DNA from: Thalassoglobus polymorphus
Lineage (GTDB): Bacteria; Planctomycetota; Planctomycetia; Planctomycetales; Planctomycetaceae
Direction of reading: 5' to 3'
Assembly (NCBI RefSeq): GCF_007744255.1
Contig: NZ_CP036267.1
Span: forward strand, 62,001-126,000
DNA length: 64,000 nt
The translations under genes and the position numbers were made by a program. Below the pieces are notes generated by a model that worked only from the letters and a program-made list of their open reading frames with translations, was not told the DNA's origin and made no database searches. Each line of letters starts with the position of its first letter. The stretch's first letter is position 1. This document shows positions 17,730-24,883 of the stretch, piece by piece.

Positions 17730-19430
17730 ATGACTCTTTCCAACCTGAGACAACGAATTCGTTCTTCGTCATTCGTTCAAGCCCTCGCTCCAGCGATGCT
17801 CGGAAGCGTGCTGCTTCTCGGCTCATCCTGCTCCAATGTTCGTGAGTTTGCAGCGGGTCCTCTTAAGAGAAGTGCTCCGCTTGCCAAAGCTGAAAAAGAT
17901 GCGGGTGAAGAGAAAGTCAAACACGCATTGGCAGGCCAGTCTGAGTCCGACAGCAATTTCATCAAACTATTGCAGCACAAGATGAGCGGGAAGTCGTCGA
18001 CTCCGAAGGCTGTCGACCAAAGAACGGGTCAAGCAGCGCAAGCATCAACGAACGGTGAAAACCTGATCGTTGAGAGTGACGATCCGTTTCTCCACTCCAC
18101 TTCACGGCCTGAGCCTGCACCTGCAAATTCAGCGACCAGTGCTCAGTCGGAGTCCATCGCTTCTGCGGCAATGGCACCAACAGGCACGACTGCCTCAACA
18201 TCCGCACAGCCTCCAGTTGTGAAGCAAGCTGCAAAACAAGTTACGAAACAACCTGTCGAAGGATTACCAGAATCCTCACCGAAACCGTTCGTTGATACCA
18301 ACGTTCAGCTCACTTCCGCAGAAGAACCTGTTGCACCGTCCACCATCGCACCGTCGAATGTTGCACCGTCCAATATGTTGACTGATTCATTGGCATCAAG
18401 AACTCTGACATCAGTCCAGAGCGAACCTTTGGCTGCTTGCCCGCCTGAGTTCGCCTGTCCGCCGCTTGGAGGTTCTCCCTTTAGAGAAGTTGTGGGGGCT
18501 CGACCGTTCACCGGACCAGAAATTATCGGCGATGAATATCTCCATGATGGCGGAGATCGTGGGACGAAAGTCTACTACTCGGACGGCACTCGTTACGGCT
18601 TAGACATCGAGGACACTGTCGTCGAATGGACTGATGAAACGGGAGTTGCTCGTGTGAAGCCGAGTACGCGGGCATCGATCTATGCTCCTCGATTTGGAGC
18701 TGTGCGGTCGGCGTCACTGCCGCACACAGATGTCAAAATCGCTAAAGCAGCCGGTCATCAAGACCAACGGAAGCTGGGTGGAATCGATACTCAACTCATC
18801 ATTGATGAAAATGTTCACAATGATGAAGCGATCGCAATGCGGATGCGTTCTCGGTCGAGTGGAGTCGAGTCGAAATCGACAGATAATATTGTCCATCAGA
18901 ATCAGACTGCCGGGAAACACGTCAAGCTTCTCAACGTGTATGAAGATTTCCGCTTCTTCCGAGAAGGGCAATTTGATAAAGCCAACAATGCAGTCATTGG
19001 CCAGGCAATCGAGGCAGCGTTTGATTGGAACGGTGACCTGGGCGTCATTATCTACGCTAACGATATCTCAGGACAAGTCGTTCAAGGACGCTTCACTGCT
19101 CAGGATTACACAGGAGTTGAGGATCGCAGCAAACCGGGCGATCTGACTATCACGAAAGTGGTGGACAAGTCAGCCGCGAAACCGGGCGACGAACTCACAT
19201 TCACGATTCGATTCGACAACATCGGAGATCGGCCTTTGCGGAACGTCCGCGTTGTTGACAATCTCTCGCCACGGTTGGAATACATTGACGACTCTGTCGA
19301 TGCCAGCCTTGATGGAAAGCTCGACACTGAAAGCAACGGGCGGGGGAGTCAAGTTCTCTCCTTCACCTTCGACAACGAACTCAAAGGACATACCGGCGGT
19401 TGGGTCTCCTTCAAATGTCGCGTTCGGTAG
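17730..19430 (+). CDS. DUF11 repeat-containing envelope lipoprotein
   Basis: A 566-residue predicted lipoprotein. The N-terminal signal (ALAPAMLGSVLLLGSSC) ends in a lipobox-like GSSC at about residue 34. A long Ala/Ser/Thr/Pro-rich linker (about 45-240, including APSTIAPSNVAPSNM near-repeats) is followed by a unique domain with YYSDGTRYGLDIEDTVVEW and a helical region. The C-terminal DUF11 module begins DLTITKVVDKSAAKPGDELTF and contains RNVRVVDNLSPRLEY. DUF11 modules are common in cell-surface proteins. It is the last gene of the three-gene cluster, with a 72-nt gap to the gene before. The ATG at 17730 is preferred to GTG 17715. Confidence 0.85.
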   Translation: MTLSNLRQRIRSSSFVQALAPAMLGSVLLLGSSCSNVREFAAGPLKRSAPLAKAEKDAGEEKVKHALAGQSESDSNFIKLLQHKMSGKSSTPKAVDQRTGQAAQASTNGENLIVESDDPFLHSTSRPEPAPANSATSAQSESIASAAMAPTGTTASTSAQPPVVKQAAKQVTKQPVEGLPESSPKPFVDTNVQLTSAEEPVAPSTIAPSNVAPSNMLTDSLASRTLTSVQSEPLAACPPEFACPPLGGSPFREVVGARPFTGPEIIGDEYLHDGGDRGTKVYYSDGTRYGLDIEDTVVEWTDETGVARVKPSTRASIYAPRFGAVRSASLPHTDVKIAKAAGHQDQRKLGGIDTQLIIDENVHNDEAIAMRMRSRSSGVESKSTDNIVHQNQTAGKHVKLLNVYEDFRFFREGQFDKANNAVIGQAIEAAFDWNGDLGVIIYANDISGQVVQGRFTAQDYTGVEDRSKPGDLTITKVVDKSAAKPGDELTFTIRFDNIGDRPLRNVRVVDNLSPRLEYIDDSVDASLDGKLDTESNGRGSQVLSFTFDNELKGHTGGWVSFKCRVR

Positions 19431-19877
19431 GTCAAGGTCAATGCTCGCTGAGAAAGCTTGAACTGCTCCGGCTCTTCTGTTTCTCATGAACGTTTGGTGG
19501 AGTCGAAGTCGAGTGGAGCGCACAAAGCAACCCGCTCGACGCGACACAATGTCGCGCATGTGCTTTCAGTCCCACTTCTTCTACGGAGAATCCGACCGGG
19601 CGGCTTGAGTTCTGTATCGCGATCCGCAACAACCCAGCTCAGCTCAGCTCAGCTCTGATCGATCATGGTTCGGTCCAGCTTGAGCAATTTCTTCACCCTG
19701 AGTTTTGACAGGAATGGCGGGGCATTTCTCACTGCGATGATGAAGGAAACGTGCTGCGTCGCATCATCGTTCACTTGTGAGTTGCTACCGGGAAGCGTAT
19801 CCTCGTTTGTGCAAGAACGTGACGATCACCGGATTGCCTCCCCCCCTGAAAATCCTTCCTGACTTCGGAGTGAAACG
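19431..19877. other. Intergenic region before the peroxiredoxin gene
   Basis: A 447-nt gap with no convincing coding sequence. It contains a short CAGCT tandem tract (about 19635-19656, four units) and small inverted repeats such as GACATTGT-type sequence near 19545. No promoter could be picked with confidence. Confidence 0.5.
19635..19656. repeat. CAGCT pentanucleotide tandem tract
   Basis: Four consecutive CAGCT units, intergenic between the envelope cluster and the peroxiredoxin gene. A candidate slippage site; no gene reads through it. Confidence 0.8.
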
Positions 19878-20450
19878 ATGAAAAACTTCTTACTTTCGGT
19901 GACTGCACTCGCATTCATGACTCAGGTTTCTTATGCCATCGATATTACGTTGAAGGTTGGTGATAAAGCTCCAGAGTTCACCGTCAAAGACGATGCTGGC
20001 AAAGACTGGAAAGCGAGCGATCACTTCGGCAAGAAAATTGTCGTCGTCTACTTTTACCCTGCAGACATGACGGGTGGCTGTACTGCTCAAGCTTGTGGCT
20101 TCCGTGACGATCTTGGCAAGCTGCAAGATAAGAATGTGGAAGTCGTCGGAGTGAGTGGCGATTCGGTTCGCAATCACCAACTCTTCAAGAAAGTTCACGA
20201 TCTCAACTTTACACTTCTGGCAGATCCCACAGGAGAAGTCGCTGCAGCGTTTGGTGTTCCGTTTACAAAAGGGGAAAAGTCGATCACTCGCGAGATCGAT
20301 GGGAAAGAAGAAGTCTTGACCCGTGGGGTGACCACAAAACGCTGGACTTTTGTTGTTGATGAAAAGGGCAAAGTCGTTTACAAGAACGAGCAAGTTAAAG
20401 CTGCTGTCGACAGTAAGAAAATCATGGAAGTCGTGAGTAACTTGAAATAG
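19878..20450 (+). CDS. Secreted peroxiredoxin, BCP/AhpC-TSA type
   Basis: A 190-residue protein with an N-terminal signal (LLSVTALAFMTQVSYA). The peroxiredoxin fold begins LKVGDKAPEFTVKDDAGKDW. The peroxidatic Cys is in DMTGGCTAQACGFRD (PxxxTxxC type), with a second Cys five residues later as in BCP-type atypical 2-Cys enzymes. Downstream are VVGVSGDSVRNHQLF, FTLLADPTGEVAAAFGV and KRWTFVVDEKGKVVYK. It would reduce peroxides outside the cytoplasm. It starts 11 nt after a GGAGTG ribosome-binding-type sequence and ends in a terminator hairpin. Confidence 0.92.
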   Translation: MKNFLLSVTALAFMTQVSYAIDITLKVGDKAPEFTVKDDAGKDWKASDHFGKKIVVVYFYPADMTGGCTAQACGFRDDLGKLQDKNVEVVGVSGDSVRNHQLFKKVHDLNFTLLADPTGEVAAAFGVPFTKGEKSITREIDGKEEVLTRGVTTKRWTFVVDEKGKVVYKNEQVKAAVDSKKIMEVVSNLK

Positions 20451-20477
20451 TCAGGGGAATCCCTTCCACTTCCGCAC

Positions 20478-20514
20478 AAAACGGCACAGAATCGGAAACG
20501 GTTCCGTGTCGTTT
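20478..20514 (+). terminator. Terminator after the peroxiredoxin gene
   Basis: AAACGGCAC pairs with GTGTCGTTT (one G-U pair), and the stem extends past one mismatch; a T-rich ATTTGT follows. It lies between the peroxiredoxin stop and the sulfatase start. Confidence 0.65.
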
Positions 20515-20530
20515 ATTTGTATCATCTCTG

Positions 20531-21949
20531 ATGGGTTTGAGCTTTATGAACCGGATTGCATTTTCCTGCTTGTTGTCGTTGTTTCTCACTTCAGCTGTTT
20601 TTGCAGAGCCGAATTTTGTCATCTTTGTTGCGGACGATATGGCTTGGGATGACTGTGGTGCGTATGGCCATCCATCGATCAAAACGCCGAATATGGACAA
20701 GCTGGCTAGAGAAGGGATGCGGTTTGACCGTGCTTACCTCACTTGTTCATCCTGTAGTCCGAGTCGCTGCTCGATGCTGACAGGGCGATATCCTCATTCC
20801 ACAGGAGCTGCGGAGCTTCACCTTCCGCTTCCTGCAACGCAAACGTTGTTCACGACTCCGCTTCGAGAGCAGGGCTACTACACAGCGGCTGTGGGGAAAT
20901 GGCATCTTGGAAATGCAGTCGTACCGCAGTTCGATTTGGTCAAGCCGGGAGGCGGACCAGGCGGTGAAGAGCATTGGGTTGGTGTGCTTCAAAATCGTCC
21001 GAAAGACAAACCTTTTTTCATGTGGCTTGCAGCCACTGATCCCCACCGAGGATACAAACCGGGTGCGATTGATCCGCCGCATACCCTGGCCGACGTTCGC
21101 GTCCCTCCGATCTTCCCGGAGACCAGTGAAGTCAAGAAAGACCTCGCGTTGTATTACGATGAAATCGGTCGATTTGATGAATACATTGGCAAGGTCGTCG
21201 ACGAACTCGACAAGCAGGGGGTTCTCGATGAAACATTCATCCTCGTGATCAGCGACAACGGACGCCCGTTTCCCCGCTGTAAAACAACTGTGCTCGAAGA
21301 TGGCGTGAAGACTCCATTTATTGTTCGGTATCCGCCTCTCGTCCAACCAGGATCGGTCTGCAGTTCTCTTGTAAGCACCATCGACATCGCTCCGACAGTT
21401 GTAGAACTCGCCGGAGCCAAACAACTCGACTCATTTCAAGGCAAGACTTTTACTCAAACATTGCGATATCCCGAAACGATCCGGCACTTAATGGTGTATT
21501 CCGAACACAACTGGCACGACTACCGTGCTTTCGAACGCAGCGTTTGCACAGAACGATATCGCTACGTAAGAAACTGGATTCCTGAGCTCCCTTTAACCCC
21601 ACCTGCTGACGCGGTTCAAAGCCCCACGTATGACGAAATGAAACGTCTAAAAGAAGCGGGAAAGCTAACCGAAGCACAACTCTCACTGTTCAAGCAACCT
21701 CAACCCGAGGAAGCACTTTACGATGTCCTTAACGATCCCCACTGCTTGAACAATTTGCTAGAAGGGGACTCAGTCACTGAGGAAATTCGCCAAATTCATT
21801 ATCAACATCGGGGGATGTTGACTCAGTGGCAGTCCGACACGCAAGACACTTTCCCCGGCATCGACAAGTTGACACCCGATGGATTCGACCGAGTCACTGG
21901 TAAACGAATTCCCGGCGTGGCGGCCCCGCATCCCTCGTTGAAGAAGTAG
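20531..21949 (+). CDS. Sulfatase, formylglycine-dependent, N-sulfoglucosamine sulfohydrolase-like
   Basis: A 472-residue secreted sulfatase. After a signal peptide (AFSCLLSLFLTSAVFA) comes the metal-binding FVADDMAWDDCG. The modification motif CSPSRCSMLTGR has its Cys at about residue 75 (C-x-P-S-R), which an FGE-type enzyme would convert to formylglycine. The segment SDNGRPFPRCKTTVLEDGVKTP matches the arrangement seen in heparan-N-sulfatase-like family members. Substrate is likely a sulfated polysaccharide but is not fixed by sequence. An alternative ATG at 20546 fits the signal peptide equally well. No sulfatase-maturating enzyme is in the window. Confidence 0.92.
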   Translation: MGLSFMNRIAFSCLLSLFLTSAVFAEPNFVIFVADDMAWDDCGAYGHPSIKTPNMDKLAREGMRFDRAYLTCSSCSPSRCSMLTGRYPHSTGAAELHLPLPATQTLFTTPLREQGYYTAAVGKWHLGNAVVPQFDLVKPGGGPGGEEHWVGVLQNRPKDKPFFMWLAATDPHRGYKPGAIDPPHTLADVRVPPIFPETSEVKKDLALYYDEIGRFDEYIGKVVDELDKQGVLDETFILVISDNGRPFPRCKTTVLEDGVKTPFIVRYPPLVQPGSVCSSLVSTIDIAPTVVELAGAKQLDSFQGKTFTQTLRYPETIRHLMVYSEHNWHDYRAFERSVCTERYRYVRNWIPELPLTPPADAVQSPTYDEMKRLKEAGKLTEAQLSLFKQPQPEEALYDVLNDPHCLNNLLEGDSVTEEIRQIHYQHRGMLTQWQSDTQDTFPGIDKLTPDGFDRVTGKRIPGVAAPHPSLKK

Positions 21950-22101
21950 TCCCGACTCAGGGACATCACACTTGGCGTGCGCCTCACGAAGAGGTGTACG
22001 TAGCTATGGGCTCTCGCCTCTTTGCGTCAGCATCGCCCGCGCGAGATCTCTTCCAGTTGGCTTTCGCTCGATTTTCGCGATGAAGGTGAATCCTGAAATG
22101 A

Positions 22102-22133
22102 CTTTGCCCACAAGCGCCTGCTTGTGGGCAAAG
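22102..22133. terminator. Strong hairpin between convergent genes
   Basis: CTTTGCCCACAAGC pairs perfectly with GCTTGTGGGCAAAG around a GCCT loop (14-bp stem). There is no long T-run, but the position between converging genes suggests a bidirectional terminator. Confidence 0.65.
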
Positions 22134-22144
22134 ATTTCTGTAAC

Positions 22145-22235
22145 ATTTTTCGAATCTGTATTCGCGATCTGCTTCGTGGAGATGTGCGATTTTCTAGATG
22201 GAAAGCACCCTTGATAGCGCTCGAAACATGAACGT
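22145..22235 (-). repeat. Stop-codon repeat family 1, diverged copy R10
   Basis: On the - strand the right-hand part (CCACGAAGCAGATCGCGAAT then ACAGATTCGAAAAATG) matches the distal half of copy R3 at 23575-23674. The proximal hairpin half is poorly preserved, and this copy does not touch a stop codon. Confidence 0.5.
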
Positions 22236-22284
22236 GTTCAAGCAACAACTTCTCAGCCAGTTGCGAAACAGAATGGAGTTGGCG

Positions 22285-23454
22285 TTATGACGATAATTTC
22301 CAGTGCGTTTGACGTAGCACTGCGAGTGGTTGCGATTTGATTTTTTCGTACCACACGGTCAGCAATGTGCCATCATCGAGTTGAACGGTTGACGGGTAGC
22401 CCAAATCGCCCGAGGTCGCGTCATCGCTGATCGTGATCGCTTCGGACCAGGTTTTCCCGTTGTCTGAACTGACTCTCGCCAGGTTCCCCAATGGCTTACG
22501 GCGATGTCCATAAGACATCAGTAGGCGACCATCTTTGAGCTTCAGTAAATGTGACGGTAAACCCCAGACTCCGATGGAACGTGGCTTCGTCCAGGTTTTT
22601 CCTCCATCGCTTGAAACAGTTTGCAGCGTTTCTCCAGCGTTGTTTTTGTTGTGGTTGCGGATATGTGTGATCAGGTCGCCGTTATCTGCCTCAACCATGT
22701 GGAGTTCATGGTAATTGTTCGGATCGTCTCCATCTCGAGGAGGGATTTCTGAGAACCATTCCCATGTTTCCCCGTCATCGTTCGAAACCGAAAGTCCGAT
22801 GCGAGGGTTCTCAAGCCAAAGCTGTTTGCCGGCATAAAGGATTCGACCATCCTTGAGTTGGGTCGGGCCATGAGGGCTGTTGACCAGGCTGTCGTTTTTG
22901 GTGGACCATGTCAGTCCGTTATCAGTTGAGCGGAGGATCCACGTTCCGAGTTGTTCCTTCCGTTGCTTCTCTGGAATACGATGGCCTTCAGCTAGCCACC
23001 TTGCCATTTTCTCCTCGGACCAGGAACCATTGTTTTTGGCTTTGGTGATGTTGCTTTCATAAGCCAGCGACGAAAATGTCGTCACCAGAATCGTGCCTTT
23101 GGCGGTCTCCAGAACACCAGCATCCCGATCGTCAATTGCAGAATCGAGCAATGTTCGTGGCCACGTCCAGGTCTTTCCGTCGTCTTCAGAGGTCATCCAT
23201 TCGACAGTCCCGAACGGGCAGACATGTGCTTCACGACGTCCCGACCAGACCAGCATCAAGCGGCCTGACTTTTGTCGTCCCAGTGTCGACCAGCCATGAT
23301 AATATTGCGGTTGTTGGCTGATGATCTTAGTTGAGAGGATCTCGGCGGAGATGCCGTCGGCGAAGACTGATCGAGGCAACAGGCAGGAACCAGCAGCAAG
23401 GCTGGCGGTGCATAGAAATGATCGGCGAGTCGTAGTCGTTTGCATGGTGGACAT
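22285..23454 (-). CDS. BNR/Asp-box repeat protein, sialidase-like
   Basis: A 389-residue secreted protein with a twin-Arg-type leader (TTTRRSFLCTASLAAGSCLLP). Five Asp-box-like repeats are visible: SEDDGKTW, STDNGLTW, SNDDGETW, SSDGGKTW and SSDNGKTW, spaced by about 50-70 residues as in the six-bladed β-propeller of sialidases. LVWSGRREAH lies near the N-terminus. Such planctomycete proteins are usually annotated exo-α-sialidase or sialidase family; true sialidase activity is not shown because the complete catalytic Arg triad and Tyr/Glu pair cannot be assigned by eye. It is encoded alone, convergent to the sulfatase, consistent with a glycan-degrading context. Confidence 0.85.
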   Translation of the reverse strand: MSTMQTTTTRRSFLCTASLAAGSCLLPRSVFADGISAEILSTKIISQQPQYYHGWSTLGRQKSGRLMLVWSGRREAHVCPFGTVEWMTSEDDGKTWTWPRTLLDSAIDDRDAGVLETAKGTILVTTFSSLAYESNITKAKNNGSWSEEKMARWLAEGHRIPEKQRKEQLGTWILRSTDNGLTWSTKNDSLVNSPHGPTQLKDGRILYAGKQLWLENPRIGLSVSNDDGETWEWFSEIPPRDGDDPNNYHELHMVEADNGDLITHIRNHNKNNAGETLQTVSSDGGKTWTKPRSIGVWGLPSHLLKLKDGRLLMSYGHRRKPLGNLARVSSDNGKTWSEAITISDDATSGDLGYPSTVQLDDGTLLTVWYEKIKSQPLAVLRQTHWKLSS

Positions 23455-23574
23455 TTTCTAGCTTTGATGTTCAAGAGGATAGAACATATGAGGAAGGACA
23501 GTTAAGGACTTCCCAAAGCATGAAGCGTTTCGCCACCCACTTCAAGTCTCTGGCGAAAATGCGGCTCGACGATA

Positions 23575-23674
23575 GCATTTTTCGAATTGGTGTTCGCGTT
23601 CTGCCTCGTGGCGAACACCAATTTCGCTTGTGAAACGCGCTCTTCACGGGCACATCGTGGAGCAAACGGCTCTA
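23575..23674 (-). repeat. Stop-codon-anchored repeat (family 1), copy R3
   Basis: Read on the - strand, this begins with the TAG stop of ychF (23674-23672): GAGC-CGTTT-GCTC hairpin, then GATGTGCCCGTGAAGAGCGC, TTTCAC and GCGAACACCAATTC-type sequence. The motif GAATTGGTGTTCGC occurs twice in opposite orientations near 23584 and 23615, so this copy carries an additional internal inverted repeat. Confidence 0.85.
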
Positions 23675-24763
23675 TTTGTTAAACAGGAAGTGGCAGATGT
23701 CACCATCCTGCATGACGTACTCTTTTCCTTCAATTCGAAGCTTTCCGGCAGCTCGAATCGCAGATTCTTTCTCGTGTTCCTGCAAAGCTTCAAGGCTGTA
23801 AACTTCGACTCGGATGAAGCCTTTTTCGAAGTCGGTATGGATGACACCGGCAGCTTGAGGACCAGTCGCACCGACGGGGATTGTCCAGGCACGGACTTCT
23901 TTAACGCCAGCGGTGAAATAACTTTGCAGTCCAAGGGTGTGGTAGATCGCCCGTGCCAGCACAGCCAGCGCAGGTTCCTCAAGCCCGACGGACTCCAACA
24001 TTTCCGTTCGGTCTGCCTGATCAAGTTCGGCGATTTCGGACTCGAGTTTTGCACAAACTGGAACCACATCAGCGCCAGTTTTCTCCGCGAATTCACGAAG
24101 TTGTTGCACAAGCGGTCCTTCGCCGGTCAAGTCGTTTTCGTCAACGTTGGCAACATATAAGACTGGCTTGGCTGTCAACATTCCATAACCGTTGACGATT
24201 TTGGCTTCCTCTTTATCAAGCTCCAGTTTTCGCAGCGGTTCCTCTTTGTCGAGATGTGCCTGACACTTCTCGATGACCGCGACACGCTTCTTCGCATCGG
24301 CGTCTCCGCTGCGCGCTGTTCGCTGCGCTTTGCCGATGGCATTGTCGAGCATTTGCATGTCGGCGAGCATGAGTTCGGTTTCGATAATGTCGATGTCGTT
24401 GACCGGATCGACTTTTCCTGAAACGTGCGTAATGTCGTCGTCTTCAAAACAGCGAACGACTTGAATGATGGCATCGACTTCGCGGATGTGGCTGAGGAAC
24501 TTATTGCCGAGTCCCTCTCCCTCGCTGGCACCTTTGACGATTCCTGCAATGTCGACCAGTTTGAGAGCCGCCGGAAGAATCCGTTCGGGGTTTACAAAGC
24601 TGGCAATAATTTCAAGGCGTCCATCGGGAACACTGACGATCCCCTCATTTGGCTCGATGGTACAGAATGGATAGTTCGCACTCTGCGCAGATTGTGAGCA
24701 GGTCAATGCGTTGAACAGTGTACTTTTACCGACATTCGGTAACCCGACAATTCCAGCTTCCAT
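23672..24763 (-). CDS. ychF: Redox-regulated ATPase YchF (Obg family)
   Basis: A 363-residue P-loop protein, the same length as the E. coli protein. The Walker A motif is GLPNVGKST at about residues 7-15; switch regions include CTIEPNEG and [21 protein letters not shown], and the specificity motif NVDEND replaces the NKxD of GTPases, consistent with the ATP preference known for YchF. The C-terminal TGS domain occupies about 280-363 ([15 protein letters not shown] to [11 protein letters not shown]). It binds ribosomes and is linked to stress responses. Its stop codon is also the first codon of repeat R3. Confidence 0.97.
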   Translation of the reverse strand: MEAGIVGLPNVGKSTLFNALTCSQSAQSANYPFCTIEPNEGIVSVPDGRLEIIASFVNPERILPAALKLVDIAGIVKGASEGEGLGNKFLSHIREVDAIIQVVRCFEDDDITHVSGKVDPVNDIDIIETELMLADMQMLDNAIGKAQRTARSGDADAKKRVAVIEKCQAHLDKEEPLRKLELDKEEAKIVNGYGMLTAKPVLYVANVDENDLTGEGPLVQQLREFAEKTGADVVPVCAKLESEIAELDQADRTEMLESVGLEEPALAVLARAIYHTLGLQSYFTAGVKEVRAWTIPVGATGPQAAGVIHTDFEKGFIRVEVYSLEALQEHEKESAIRAAGKLRIEGKEYVMQDGDICHFLFNK

Positions 24764-24804
24764 AGTTGAATCTTCGTCGTCTTGTTGAAGTGAATGATGA
24801 AATT

Positions 24805-24837
24805 AATCAGCCCCCGGGAAATCACCGGGGGCTGATT
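24805..24837 (-). terminator. Terminator of aceE
   Basis: AATCAGCCCCCGG and CCGGGGGCTGATT form a perfect 13-bp stem with a 7-nt loop in the 120-nt gap between the aceE stop and the ychF start. The position suits termination of aceE transcription on the - strand. Confidence 0.8.
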
Positions 24838-24883
24838 GTGTGAAGGTTGAAAATGAATTCAGTCTGAGATTCTACACCGAAGC

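Larger units (their letters stand above)
21950..22284. other. Intergenic region between sulfatase and sialidase-like genes
   Basis: A 335-nt gap between convergent genes. It starts with a small hairpin at the sulfatase stop (GTCCC GACTCA GGGAC), contains a strong hairpin at 22102-22133 and a diverged copy of the stop-codon repeat at about 22145-22235. No gene was recognised. Confidence 0.6.

Noticed and set aside
22285-23454. Firm assignment as a true sialidase
   Set aside because: Asp-boxes occur in many β-propeller proteins, and the catalytic residues could not be placed with confidence; only sialidase-like is claimed.
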